Assembly (NCBI RefSeq): GCF_000024365.1
Contig: NC_013235.1
Location: forward strand, 4,960,001-5,024,000
DNA length: 64,000 bases
Source: Nakamurella multipartita DSM 44233
GTDB taxonomy: Bacteria > Actinomycetota > Actinomycetes > Mycobacteriales > Nakamurellaceae
Reading direction: 5' to 3'
The stretch's first letter is position 1. The number at the start of each line of letters is the position of its first letter. The notes beneath the pieces are model-generated. The model ran no database searches. It had not been told where the DNA came from and worked only from the letters and a program-made list of their open reading frames with translations. Position numbers and translations under genes: made by a program. Shown one piece after another: positions 54,180 to 62,748 of this stretch.

Positions 54180-54574
54180 GGTCATCCTTCCCATGCCGGT
54201 TGCTCCTGCGGCCAGCGTCCATGACTGCGCGAGCGGGACAAACCAGATCTCGCAGACGCAGTCCCATGTGACTCAGGAAGCCAGCCAGACCCTACCGAGC
54301 GATCGGCGGGACGGCCCCTCGACGACGTCCGGCCTCGCCGTCACCAAGTCCCCCACACTGCACCGGCCGCGCCTGACCGTGACCGGGTGATTCCGCGATA
54401 GCGTTCGGCCGCAGCCTCCTGTTGAACGACAGGCTCCAGCCAGCGCGGGGCGGTTCAGGTCGCGCGGTTCAGCGACTGACCTCCTCGATTGTCGAGTGCT
54501 GGCCGGCATCCCAAGGGCCGACTACCGCCCCGGTCGAGCCGACCTACAGGCGGAAGGCGTGCGACGCTGGACCG
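54180..54574. other. 395-bp region, nothing recognised
   Basis: No convincing frame on either strand. Confidence 0.35.
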
Positions 54575-54852
54575 ATGACGAGCACGGGTTCCCGCCTCGA
54601 CCGGATCTCCGTCGACCCGGAGATCGTGCACGGAAAGCCCGTGATCCGAGGCACCCGCGTCACGGTCCAGGTGTCCTCGAACTGCTCGCCGCGGGCGAGA
54701 CCATCGACGAGCTTCTGTCGGAATACGACGAATTGACGGCCGACGACGTCCGTGCCGCCCTCGAATACGCCGCATCAGTGGTCGGTGGTGCACAGGTCAT
54801 CCCGCTGCGGCGGAATCACCGAGCCAGCACCCCGGGCGGTCGCCCGTCCTGA
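54575..54852 (+). pseudogene. DUF433-family antitoxin with a one-base deletion
   Basis: Starts at ATG 54575: RLDRISVDPEIVHGKPVIRG then TRVTVQV, the DUF433 N-terminal signature. At about 54673 one base (probably G) is missing, and the family continuation LELLAAGETIDELLSEYDEL then TADDVRAALEYAAS is in the next frame to 54852. DUF433 proteins are partners of PIN-like DUF5615 toxins; no such toxin follows. Either a fresh mutation or a sequencing error. Confidence 0.8.
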
Positions 54853-54908
54853 TCACGGATGGTGTCCGTGCGCTCGCCCTCCGTGCTGGTCACCGATAGG
54901 CTGCGCCC

Positions 54909-55169
54909 ATGAACGCAGCGGCTGCGAGCTCCTACGTGGTGACCTCACCGTTCGTCGGCGTCTTTCAGCGGAGGCCGGCGCCGGACTCGGCCCCATTCGT
55001 CGAGCCGGGGAGCGTCGTTGCGGAGGGTCAGACCGTCTGCGTCGTCGAGGCGATGAAGCTGCTCAATGAGATCGAGGCCGAACAGGCCGGCGTCGTGGAG
55101 CAAATCCTGGTCGAGGATCTCGCACCCGTCGAGTTCGGTCAGCCGCTGATGAGGGTCCGAGCGTCGTAG
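54909..55169 (+). CDS. Biotin/lipoyl-attachment domain protein (BCCP-like)
   Basis: 86 aa, ATG 54909. It consists of a single biotinyl domain: VTSPFVGVFQRRP, VVAEGQTVCVVEAMKLLNEI with the modification Lys in EAMKL, then ILVEDLAPVEFGQPL. This corresponds to the C-terminal half of AccB-type biotin carboxyl carrier proteins. No carboxylase subunits are nearby, so its partner enzyme is elsewhere or it is a stray paralogue. Confidence 0.8.
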   Translation: MNAAAASSYVVTSPFVGVFQRRPAPDSAPFVEPGSVVAEGQTVCVVEAMKLLNEIEAEQAGVVEQILVEDLAPVEFGQPLMRVRAS

Positions 55170-55229
55170 CCTCGAGCATGCCGCGAACCTGTCGGCGACG
55201 CTCGACCTTGCCAACAGCGGAGGTGACTC

Positions 55230-55559
55230 GTGTCGGTGACGCAGATCGATGTGGACGATGAGGCGCTGGCCGAGGTGCTACGGCGCTCGGGTCTGGCGAC
55301 GAAGAGCGACGCGGTGAACGAGGCGCTGCGCCACTATGCGGCCACACTGCGTCGCGCCGCCGGGTTCGACGGCTACATCCAGCGGGCCCAGGGGTGGGAC
55401 TACGAGGGCTGGAAGGAACTGCGGGCCCAGGACAAGGCTTGGTACCCCCTGAGCGGGCCGCCCGCGACAACCGGTCCGGGTCACGACCGGCCCGGCAGCG
55501 CCGCCGACGCCGGGCCAGACTGGAGCCATGGCGAGTCCGACCAACGTCCGGTTCAGTGA
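55230..55559 (+). CDS. VapB-type antitoxin (ribbon-helix-helix)
   Basis: 109 aa from GTG 55230 after AGGTGA. N-terminus TQIDVDDEALAEVLRRSGLA, TKSDAVNEALRHYAATLRRA is the DUF2191/VapB pattern. The expected core ends near residue 75 (LRAQDKAWYP); the remaining Pro/Gly-rich tail may be readthrough after loss of the original end. The PIN toxin that should follow is missing, replaced by the overlapping gene at 55528. Confidence 0.65.
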   Translation: MSVTQIDVDDEALAEVLRRSGLATKSDAVNEALRHYAATLRRAAGFDGYIQRAQGWDYEGWKELRAQDKAWYPLSGPPATTGPGHDRPGSAADAGPDWSHGESDQRPVQ

Positions 55560-55950
55560 GCCCGTGCGCGCGGCGCTCGCACGATTTGCACACCGCACCG
55601 GTCAGCCCAGGTCCGCCGTGGTCAACACCGCAGTGTCCGAATGGTTGGCGATGCAGGCCCACCCGCGCGTCCGGTTCGTCACGCTTGAGACTGGCGAGCG
55701 CCGAGCGGCGCTGGTGGACGGACCTCAGGTCTGGACGGTCGCCGAGGCCTGGCTCGACCACCCACCGGCTGATCGAGACGCCGCGAGACTCGGTGAGGTA
55801 CTGGGACTCTCGCCGGTCTCCACGGAAGCCGCGCTGGCGTACTGGGCCGACCATCGCCCGGAGATCGACGGGATCATCGAACGCCATCGCACCGCTCAGG
55901 ACGAAGCCCTCGCCGCGTGGGAGCAGCGCCAACCACCTGCGCCGGGCTGA
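55528..55950 (+). CDS. CopG-like DNA-binding antitoxin-type protein
   Basis: 140 aa, ATG 55528, overlapping the previous gene by 32 bp. N-terminal ribbon-helix-helix: TNVRFSEPVRAALARFAHRT, RSAVVNTAVSEWLAM. The second half (VWTVAEAWLDHPPADRDAAR, LAYWADHRPEIDGIIERHRT) resembles domains of antitoxins that bind PIN-type or DUF5615 toxins. No toxin gene follows directly. Confidence 0.6.
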   Translation: MASPTNVRFSEPVRAALARFAHRTGQPRSAVVNTAVSEWLAMQAHPRVRFVTLETGERRAALVDGPQVWTVAEAWLDHPPADRDAARLGEVLGLSPVSTEAALAYWADHRPEIDGIIERHRTAQDEALAAWEQRQPPAPG

Positions 55951-56133
55951 GACATTCCGCCGCCAAGCGTCGTACGGTCCACGCAACGGACCGCGACGTG
56001 CAACCGCCACCGGCACTGGACGCATGGGAAGCGTGAGCGCGTCGGGAGAAACCTGGAACTGGTCCTGCGAGCTCAGCGAAGACGACGAGATCCACGACTG
56101 GGGCCGAGGCGTTCACCCGCAACCCGGCCGAGG

Positions 56134-56361
56134 TCAGGCGTTGGCACGGTCGAGTACTACGGCGAACTCGCTGCGCTTCAAGTCGCGGATGAGCGCGGAC
56201 GACGCCGCATTCAGCTTCAGCCACTCGCGGATGGCCTTCACGACGACATCCTTCGGCTCATCCGGCACGCCGAGGTGCTGCCGAAGCACACCCACCACAT
56301 GGATCGGCTGCCGAGCGTTGGGCGCGCGGAAATCCAGGTCCTCCGTGAAACGGACGCTCAC
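56134..56361 (-). CDS. Small protein of unknown function
   Basis: 75 aa from GTG 56361. MSVRFTEDLDFRAPNARQPI then VVVKAIREWLKLNAASSALI; a short strand followed by helices, as in small regulators. It could be a further antitoxin remnant. Family not recognised. Confidence 0.4.
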   Translation of the reverse strand: MSVRFTEDLDFRAPNARQPIHVVGVLRQHLGVPDEPKDVVVKAIREWLKLNAASSALIRDLKRSEFAVVLDRANA

Positions 56362-56604
56362 CTAGACCTGGTCGCGCTGCTGTTCTTCCCAACCCGGCGA
56401 CGGGTAGGGCGCGCCGGCCCCGCGGACGTTGCGCGCTGTCGGTGGACGTCGCACGGCGCATGCGTGGTGCAACGTTCACTCTTGTGGTGCGACGTGGCCC
56501 GGGACTTCCCGGTAGGCGGGTAGGCGGACCGTCCCACCTCGACCGGGCGCGTGACATGTGTGCCGGCTGTTGCTTGCACTGGACCCAGCCCTTGGCGGTA
56601 AGCC

Positions 56605-56919
56605 TTGTCCTCGTTGTGGCTGCGGCTGTTGCACCAGGCGAGCCGGCTGCTGATCGAGTCCAGACAGGGCCGTGATCACCTCGACCGGATCGGTCAGATC
56701 ACCGTCCCTATCGACGTCCGTCGACGCCTTCACCTGGTACCGGGCGGCAAGGTGTTGTTCCTGGAGAAGCCGAACGGCGAGGTTGTGGTCGCCAAGGCGG
56801 CGCTTGCTGCTCTCGCTCAGGCGCAGGAGGTGTTCGCAGATGCGGCTGCTGACTTCGGGGTGGCCGACGCAACCGACGTCCAGGAGGTCATCGATAGCTT
56901 GCGGGGGCCCGGTGCATGA
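56605..56919 (+). CDS. AbrB/MazE-type antitoxin
   Basis: 104 aa in the open frame; the true start is uncertain since the first about 25 residues are not family-like. The SpoVT-AbrB swapped-hairpin motif is LDRIGQITVPIDVRRRLHLV then PGGKVLFLEKPNGEVVVAKA. It overlaps the PIN gene ATG (56916) by ATGA, the normal antitoxin-toxin arrangement of VapB/VapC. Confidence 0.7.
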   Translation: MSSLWLRLLHQASRLLIESRQGRDHLDRIGQITVPIDVRRRLHLVPGGKVLFLEKPNGEVVVAKAALAALAQAQEVFADAAADFGVADATDVQEVIDSLRGPGA

Positions 56920-57000
56920 CACGTGTCCTCGTCGACACGAACGTCGTCATCTCCGCCCTACTGTTCCCGACCTCAGTTCCTGCGCAGGCTCTCGCGATCA
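56916..57000 (+). pseudogene. Truncated PIN-domain toxin (VapC-like), first about 28 codons
   Basis: MTRVLVDTNVVISALLFPTS followed by VPAQALAII is the N-terminus of a PIN RNase with the first catalytic Asp. Similarity stops at about 57000 and the frame runs into sequence belonging to the - strand gene at 57035. The toxin is therefore dead and its antitoxin orphaned. Confidence 0.75.
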
Positions 57001-57034
57001 TCCTTGGTGTGGTGGCGGAACACCGTCGGCGCGC

Positions 57035-57391
57035 TCACTTCTTCGCAGCTGTCCGAACGACGGCGCCCCCCTTGCCGTCGCCGACGATCCAGGTATCACC
57101 GGCCGCGGTGAATTCGGCTGCGAAGTTCAGCTCGCCGATGCCGTCCGCGATGCGTTCATCCCACTCCGCCCGCACGACTGCCTGCCCACCCTCGTTCAGT
57201 GACGCGTAGGGACCGAGCCCGGCCAGCACCCGCTGAACCTCCCGGATGCTGACATCCGGGGACGCCTCCAGTTCCCGGCCTACCCGGGCCCAATGGGCGA
57301 TCTGCTGCGCCGTGCTGCGACTCGCGACGGCCGCCGCGCGCCTGGCGGCCTCGTAGAGGTCGTCGGGTAGGCGGGTAGGCGGACTGCTCAC
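57035..57391 (-). CDS. ParD-like antitoxin
   Basis: 118 aa, start at 57391. TRLPDDLYEAARRAAAVASR then STAQQIAHWARVGRELEASP is the ParD-like antitoxin N-terminus found in actinobacteria; the C-terminus is Gly-rich (AAGDTWIVGDGKGGAVVRTA). No toxin is adjacent. Its 3' end abuts the truncated PIN gene, so insertion of this segment probably cut that gene. Confidence 0.7.
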   Translation of the reverse strand: MSSPPTRLPDDLYEAARRAAAVASRSTAQQIAHWARVGRELEASPDVSIREVQRVLAGLGPYASLNEGGQAVVRAEWDERIADGIGELNFAAEFTAAGDTWIVGDGKGGAVVRTAAKK

Positions 57392-57558
57392 AGTGCGAAT
57401 GTAGCTAATTGCTACCGATCCGTACCCGACCCTGGTGATCCCTGGTCGACGGGCCGGCGGACCGGCTGCAACAGCCGCAGCCCACCCTTCTTGTTGAACA
57501 AGATCCTAGCCAGGATGGGCGTTCCTGAGTAGGATTATGTACACATCGAGGGGGAGCC

Positions 57559-58140
57559 GTGCCCGGATCGTCGGACAGAGAGCTGCCGAACACGTTCACC
57601 GCGGCGCAAGCCGAGCAGAGCGGATTGTCACGTCGCGGTCTTGCGTCATTGCAGCACGCAGGTGAGGTCGAGCGGATCGGCCACGGCCTGTTCCGGCGCA
57701 CGTCCGCACCTCTGGTGGACCTGGACCTGGTGGAGATCGCGGTGAAAGCACACAAGCCGACCCTGTGCCTGGTCTCGGCGCTCGCGCGGCATGATCTCAC
57801 CGATCAGATCCCCGCCAAGCACGACATTGCGGTTCCGCGCGGACAGTGGCAGCCGAAGGTGTCGGCACCGGTGCGCTGGCACAAGTTTGACCCGGTGACC
57901 TTCGATGTGGGCCGCACCGAGATCACCGTCGACGGCGACTACACGATGGGCCTGTACGACGCCCCGCGAAGCATCATCGACGCCTTCCGCATGCGCACTA
58001 CCCTCGGACCGGACGTCGCCAACGAGGCATTACGACGGTGGCTTCGCCAAGGTGGACAAGCGAATCTGCTCCTGCGTCACGTCAAGTCCTTCCCGCGTAC
58101 CCGGACCGCCGTGCTCACTGCACTGCAGATCCTGCTCTGA
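57559..58140 (+). CDS. AbiEi-family antitoxin of a type IV toxin-antitoxin system
   Basis: 193 aa from GTG 57559 behind GAGGGGGAG. A winged-helix N-terminus (TAAQAEQSGLSRRGLASLQH, EVERIGHGLFRR) is followed by the AbiEi C-terminal domain (LCLVSALARHDLTDQIPAKH, YDAPRSIIDAFRMR). AbiEi represses its own promoter and counteracts the AbiEii nucleotidyltransferase without direct binding; the pair can act as phage-abortive infection. The AbiEii gene follows. Confidence 0.85.
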   Translation: MPGSSDRELPNTFTAAQAEQSGLSRRGLASLQHAGEVERIGHGLFRRTSAPLVDLDLVEIAVKAHKPTLCLVSALARHDLTDQIPAKHDIAVPRGQWQPKVSAPVRWHKFDPVTFDVGRTEITVDGDYTMGLYDAPRSIIDAFRMRTTLGPDVANEALRRWLRQGGQANLLLRHVKSFPRTRTAVLTALQILL

Positions 58141-58255
58141 TCCGGCCGAGCCGTGCTGACGGCGGCCATCGTCACTGGGAGAAGTCATCACCAACAAGCC
58201 CACTCGATCGACGGTCAGCGGCCGGGCCTACCTCGACCTGCAGAAACGGGCCAGG

Positions 58256-59107
58256 GTGGACGGCCGCATCGCCGCCGAGTACTTCAGGCTGTACGCGTTG
58301 GAGGGGCTCCTGCTGCGGCTCTCGCACTCCGTCCACCGCGACCGGTTCGTGCTCAAAGGCGGCGTGTTGCTGGCCGCCTACCAGCTCCGCCGGCCTACCA
58401 CGGACATCGACTTCGCGGCCCTGGCCACCTCCAACGACCTTGAGGAAATCCGGCAGACCGTCATCGAGATCGCCCGGACTCCGCTCCCGCCCGACCTCGA
58501 CGACGGTCTTGTCTTCGACCTGGGCGCGGTCACCGCAAGAGTGATCCGCGACCAGGATCAATACAGCGGCGTACGTGTACGACTGGGCGCCCGGCTGGTC
58601 ACTGCCTGGGAACTGTTCCACGTGGACGTCAACGTCGGCGATCCCATCTGGCCGGCCCCCGCCGACGTCGAACTACCCCGGTTGCTCGACCAGCCGGCAA
58701 TCCCGCTGCGCGGGTATCCGATGGAGATGGTCCTCGCCGAGAAGGTCGTCACCGCGCTACAACTGGGCATAGCCAGCACCCGGTGGCGGGACTACGGCGA
58801 CATCTACCAGCTGACCGGCCGATACGACTTCAACTCAGGGCTGGTCCGAGATGCCGTCGCCGCCGTCGCCGCCTATCGCGAGATCGAACTCACGGCCTTG
58901 ACCGACGAGCTGGCGGGCTACGCCGAACTGGCCCAGACCAAATGGTTCGCGTGGCGATCCCGGCAGGACCTGATCGATCGGCTACCGGCCTCCTTCACCC
59001 AGGTTCTTACCGCGGTCGCCGGCTTCGCCGACCCGGTGCTCAGCCCGACCGACGACGTCGGGTCAGCCCGATGGAGCCCGCAGACCCGATCCTGGGTCGA
59101 CGTCTGA
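58256..59107 (+). CDS. AbiEii/AbiGii-type nucleotidyltransferase toxin
   Basis: 283 aa from GTG 58256, but homology extends about 20 codons upstream (TVSGRAYLDLQKRARVDGRI) with no ATG, GTG or TTG before an in-frame stop at 58157; the true start may be ATC 58187 or CTG 58175. Motif 1 FVLKGGVLLAAYQLRRPTTD and IDFAA give the nucleotidyltransferase GG and DxD; EMVLAEKVVTALQLGIASTR and WRDYGDIYQLTG complete the family. It blocks growth by modifying tRNA or other RNA when AbiEi is absent. Confidence 0.83.
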   Translation: MDGRIAAEYFRLYALEGLLLRLSHSVHRDRFVLKGGVLLAAYQLRRPTTDIDFAALATSNDLEEIRQTVIEIARTPLPPDLDDGLVFDLGAVTARVIRDQDQYSGVRVRLGARLVTAWELFHVDVNVGDPIWPAPADVELPRLLDQPAIPLRGYPMEMVLAEKVVTALQLGIASTRWRDYGDIYQLTGRYDFNSGLVRDAVAAVAAYREIELTALTDELAGYAELAQTKWFAWRSRQDLIDRLPASFTQVLTAVAGFADPVLSPTDDVGSARWSPQTRSWVDV

Positions 59108-59143
59108 CATATCGGCACGGCATTCCGCCCGCTGGATTGGTTG

Positions 59144-59247
59144 TGTCAGGTTTGAGTGGCCCCGCCGGAGCAGGGAATCGCAGGTTTGAGTGGCCCCACC
59201 TGCGACTCTCCGGGCAGGTTCTGTCAGGTTTGGGTGGCCCCACCTGA
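59144..59247 (+). repeat. Three direct terminal repeats at the left end of IS21
   Basis: Copies of the unit CAGGTTTGaGTGGCCCC occur at 59147, 59181 and 59225 (approximate unit starts); the last has a G for A change and continues ACCTGA. IS21 elements carry multiple terminal repeats that bind the transposase. Confidence 0.8.
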
Positions 59248-59280
59248 TCGTCGTCGGAGGCGACGACGTCAGGAGGAGAC

Positions 59281-60948
59281 GTGAGGTCCAAGGTCATGCT
59301 GTTCGAACAGATCCGGCGGGATTCCCGGGTGGAGGGCTTGTCGGTGCGGGCGTTGGCCAAGCGCCACCATGTGCACCGTCGAACGGTGCGGCAAGCGTTG
59401 GCGTCGGCGGCGCCGCCGGAGCCGGCCCGGCGCAGGTGGCAGTCCCGCAAGATCGACCCGTTCGTGACCGCGATCGACGCAATGTTGCGGTCGGATCTGA
59501 CGGCCCCGCGCAAGCAGCGACACACCACGGTGCGGATCCTGGACCGGTTGGTCGAGGAGCATCAGGCGACCGGGTTGTCGTATTCGACGCTGCGGGCCTA
59601 TGTCGCCCAGCGGCGGCGGGAGATCTGGGCTGAGGCGGGCCGGCCGTTGGCGGAGGTGTTCGTCCCGCAGACGCATCAGCCGGCCGCCGAGGGTGAGGTC
59701 GACTTCGCCGAACTGTGGGTGGATCTGCCCGCCGGTCGGACGAAGTGCTACCTGTTCACGATGTGGTTGTGCTTCTCGGGTCGGTCGGTGCATCGGGTGT
59801 TCCCGACTCAGTCGCAGGAGGCGTTCCTCGAGGGTCATATCGCCGCGTTCACCGAGCTGGGTGGTGTTCCAACGGTGCACGTGAAGTACGACAACCTCAA
59901 GTCCGCGGTCTCGGCCGTGCTGTTCGGCACCGACCGGCGGCGGACCGAGAACGAGCGGTGGGTGCTGTTCCGTTCGCACTACCAATTCGATGGGTTCTAT
60001 TGCCTGCCCGGCGTCCACGGAGCCCACGAAAAGGGCGGTGTGGAGGGCGAAGGCGGCCGGTTCCGGCGCAACCATCTGGTCCCGGTGCCGAAGGTGAAAT
60101 CGTTGGCCGAGCTGAATGTTCGGCTGGCCAAGGCGGACCGGGCCGATGACCACCGGCGGATCAACGGCCGGGTGCGCACCGTGGGCGAGATGTTCGCCAT
60201 CGAGCAGCCCCTGCTCCGGCCGTTGCCGACCGAGGTGTTCGAACCGGGCCTGTCGTTGAACCCGCGGGTCGACCGGCACGCCCGGATCATGGTGCGTAAC
60301 TGTCAGTACTCGGTGCCAGCCAAGTTCATCGGACGCCGGGTCCGGGTCCACCTCCGGGCGGGTGAGGTGATCGTGTTGGATGGCCGGACCGTCATCGCCA
60401 CCCACGAGCGGTCGGGCCGTAAGGGCGCCCAGGTGTTGGACCTGGATCACTACCTGGAGGTGCTCAAGTACAAACCCGGCGCCCTGCCCGGGGCGACCGC
60501 CCTGGTCCAGGCTCGCGCCTGCGGGGCGTTCACCAGTGCGCACGAGGCGTTCTGGGCGGCGGCCCGCAAGGCTCACGGCGACGCCGCCGGCACCCGGGAA
60601 CTGATCGACGTGCTGCTGCTGCATCGGCACATGCCGGCGGTCGACGTCGTCGCCGGGTTGACCGCCGCCCTGCGAGTCGGCGCGACCCAGGCCGATGTGG
60701 TGGCCGTGGAAGCCCGCAAACAGCAGCGTGGGGCCACGCAACCCGAGCATCCCGTCGGTCAGGACGACAGTGCCGGGCAGCGGGTGGTCAGTCTGACCGA
60801 GCGGCGGCTGTCCGACCCGACCGCGGTGATCGCCGGGCTGCCGCCGGATTCCCGGCCGTTGCCGTCGGTCGACCGTTACGACGAGCTGCTCACCCGCCGC
60901 AAGACCGCGCCGCCGGCGGCGGACCTGTCGAAAGGCAACGTGTCATGA
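59281..60948 (+). CDS. istA: IS21-family transposase IstA
   Basis: 555 aa from GTG 59281 behind AGGAGG. N-terminal HTH: VMLFEQIRRDSRVEGLSVRA, LAKRHHVHRRTVRQAL. DDE core: EVDFAELWVDLPAGRTKCYL, VHVKYDNLKSAVSAVLFG and VHGAHEKGGVEGEGGRFRRN. The C-terminal domain is complete. The stop overlaps the IstB start by ATGA. Confidence 0.93.
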   Translation: MRSKVMLFEQIRRDSRVEGLSVRALAKRHHVHRRTVRQALASAAPPEPARRRWQSRKIDPFVTAIDAMLRSDLTAPRKQRHTTVRILDRLVEEHQATGLSYSTLRAYVAQRRREIWAEAGRPLAEVFVPQTHQPAAEGEVDFAELWVDLPAGRTKCYLFTMWLCFSGRSVHRVFPTQSQEAFLEGHIAAFTELGGVPTVHVKYDNLKSAVSAVLFGTDRRRTENERWVLFRSHYQFDGFYCLPGVHGAHEKGGVEGEGGRFRRNHLVPVPKVKSLAELNVRLAKADRADDHRRINGRVRTVGEMFAIEQPLLRPLPTEVFEPGLSLNPRVDRHARIMVRNCQYSVPAKFIGRRVRVHLRAGEVIVLDGRTVIATHERSGRKGAQVLDLDHYLEVLKYKPGALPGATALVQARACGAFTSAHEAFWAAARKAHGDAAGTRELIDVLLLHRHMPAVDVVAGLTAALRVGATQADVVAVEARKQQRGATQPEHPVGQDDSAGQRVVSLTERRLSDPTAVIAGLPPDSRPLPSVDRYDELLTRRKTAPPAADLSKGNVS

Positions 60949-61736
60949 CCGCACCGATTCGCCGCCGCCGCGGCCTGACCGAGCAGGCCGCGTCCGCGGC
61001 GATCGACACGGCCTGCCGGCAACTACGCCTGCCGACCGTCCGCGGGCTGGTCACCGACATGGTCACCGTCGCGGAGAAGGAACAACTCACCTACCAGGGA
61101 TTCCTCGCCGAGCTACTCCTGGCCGAATGCGACGACCGGGCCCGTCGCCGCTCTGTCCGCCGGGTCAAGGCGGCCGGCTTTCCACGAGAGAAGTGGCTGG
61201 CCGATTTCGACTTCGACGCGAACCCGAACATCAACTCGGCGACCATCCACACCCTGGCCGGATGCGGCTGGATCCGCGCCGGGCAACCGTTATGCCTGAT
61301 CGGAGACTCCGGCACCGGCAAGTCGCATCTGCTGATCGGGTTGGGCACCGCCGCCGCGGAGAACGGGTTCCGGGTGAAATACACCCTGGCCACCAAGCTG
61401 GTGAACGAACTCGTGGAGGCCGCCGACGACAAGATCCTGGCCAAGACCATTGCCCGATACGGACGGGTTGATCTTCTCTGCATCGATGAACTCGGCTATA
61501 TGGAACTCGACAAACGCGGCGCGGAGCTACTTTTCCAGGTTCTCACCGAACGGGAAGAGAAGAACTCCGTGGCCATCGCCTCCAACGATTCCTTCTCCGG
61601 CTGGACAAAAACGTTCACCGACGCCCGCCTCTGCGCCGCGATCGTCGACCGGCTCACCTTCGGCGGGAACATCATCGAGACCGGAACCGACTCCTACCGG
61701 CTGGCCCGGACCAAGGCCCAACAAGCCGCCAGCTAA
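60945..61736 (+). CDS. istB: IS21-family helper ATPase IstB
   Basis: 263 aa, ATG 60945. AAA+ ATPase with Walker A CLIGDSGTGKSHLLIGLGTA and Walker B VDLLCIDELGYMELDKRGAE. The arginine-finger region follows. It selects target DNA and stimulates IstA. Complete. Confidence 0.93.
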   Translation: MTAPIRRRRGLTEQAASAAIDTACRQLRLPTVRGLVTDMVTVAEKEQLTYQGFLAELLLAECDDRARRRSVRRVKAAGFPREKWLADFDFDANPNINSATIHTLAGCGWIRAGQPLCLIGDSGTGKSHLLIGLGTAAAENGFRVKYTLATKLVNELVEAADDKILAKTIARYGRVDLLCIDELGYMELDKRGAELLFQVLTEREEKNSVAIASNDSFSGWTKTFTDARLCAAIVDRLTFGGNIIETGTDSYRLARTKAQQAAS

Positions 61737-61862
61737 GACCCATCAACGTCAAGCTCCAGGCGGGGATCCGCTAAACCAACCTCGCCCACGGGTGGAGCTG
61801 TTGACCGGCGCTCTACATGGCGATGTTGGCATCGTCGTTGTTGACGATGGTCTGGGTGTTGA

Positions 61863-61895
61863 AAGGCCCCGCCCGGTGGTGGTGGGCGGGGCCTT
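61863..61895. terminator. Bidirectional GC hairpin between IS21 and the next transposon
   Basis: AAGGCCCCGCCC (61863-61874) pairs perfectly with GGGCGGGGCCTT (61884-61895), 9-nt loop. It lies between the converging istB (+) and ATPase (-) genes. Confidence 0.75.
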
Positions 61896-61932
61896 GGTGG
61901 TCATGGCGGCGGGGTCGTCGTCAATGTGAGGG

Positions 61933-62748
61933 TCATTCGCCTCCTGTTTCGGCGATCGCGGCCCGGGCTGATTTCTCGTCGACGATGGCCTGGTTGCGGG
62001 CGAACGCCGCGGTCAGGGCGTTGATCGCGAGGTTGTTGATGGCGCGGGGGTAGCCGCGGGCGGCGTTGTGGATCAGGGTGGTGGCGTCGCCGCTGAACAG
62101 GGTGTCGCTGCGGCCGGCGATCTTGAGGTGGTGGGTGAGGTAGTCCGCGGTTTCCTGGTCGGTCATCCCGGTCAGGGTGCAGCGCACCGAGATCCGTTGG
62201 TCCAGCGCGGCGAGCACGCCGAGGCGCAGCCGGTGCCGCAGGGTGGGTTGCCCGACGAGCAGCGCGGCGAACGGGCTGCCGGAGTCCATGTCGTGGTTGG
62301 ACAGCATGCGCAGTGCTTCGAGTTGCTGGTTGTCCAACAGGTGCGCCTCATCGATCACGACCACGGGGGTGCGGCCGCGTTCGGCGTGTTCGGCCGCGAG
62401 GGCGTCGGCGGCTTGCGGGGCCAGGATCGAGGTGTAGAACGACGGGGTCCGGCCCAGGGCGGCGACGATGTGGTGGAGCATGCCGCGGACCCCGACGGAC
62501 GGGTTGGGCAGGTAGATGACGACGTGCCGGCTGCTGTCCAGGGCGGCGGTGGCGGCGCGGACGGCGACGGTCTTGCCGGCGCCGACCTCGCCGGTGATCA
62601 CGCCGAGGGCGTGTTGGTCGACGCACCAGCTGATCCGGGCGATCGCTTCGCCCAGTCCGCGGTGCCGATGCAGCATGCCCGGGGCCAGGTTCCGGCCGAA
62701 CGGCATCCGGGTGAAGCCGTAGTGGGCCTGAAGGCGTTGCACGCTCAC
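61933..62748 (-). CDS. ExeA/TniB-type AAA ATPase of a transposon
   Basis: 271 aa, ATG 62748 overlapping the transposase stop by ATGA. Begins VQRLQAHYGFTRMPFGRNLA, as ExeA-like ATPases do; Walker A VITGEVGAGKTVAVRAATAA and Walker B VVVIDEAHLLDNQQLEALRM; the sensor region GQPTLRHRLRL follows. It is a target-selection ATPase partner of the DDE transposase upstream, like TniB. Confidence 0.85.
   Translation of the reverse strand: MSVQRLQAHYGFTRMPFGRNLAPGMLHRHRGLGEAIARISWCVDQHALGVITGEVGAGKTVAVRAATAALDSSRHVVIYLPNPSVGVRGMLHHIVAALGRTPSFYTSILAPQAADALAAEHAERGRTPVVVIDEAHLLDNQQLEALRMLSNHDMDSGSPFAALLVGQPTLRHRLRLGVLAALDQRISVRCTLTGMTDQETADYLTHHLKIAGRSDTLFSGDATTLIHNAARGYPRAINNLAINALTAAFARNQAIVDEKSARAAIAETGGE

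Larger units (their letters stand above)
59144..61740 (+). mobile_element. IS21-family element, right end not found
   Basis: Starts with TGTCAGGTTTGAGTGGCCCC, the TG...-type end with multiple internal copies. IstA and IstB follow in the standard order. The matching inverse (ending in ACCTGACA) was not found after IstB, so the right end was probably lost; the 61740 boundary is approximate. Confidence 0.75.

Noticed and set aside
59269-60750. 493-codon - strand frame
   Set aside because: Exact antisense of istA with no protein-like features.
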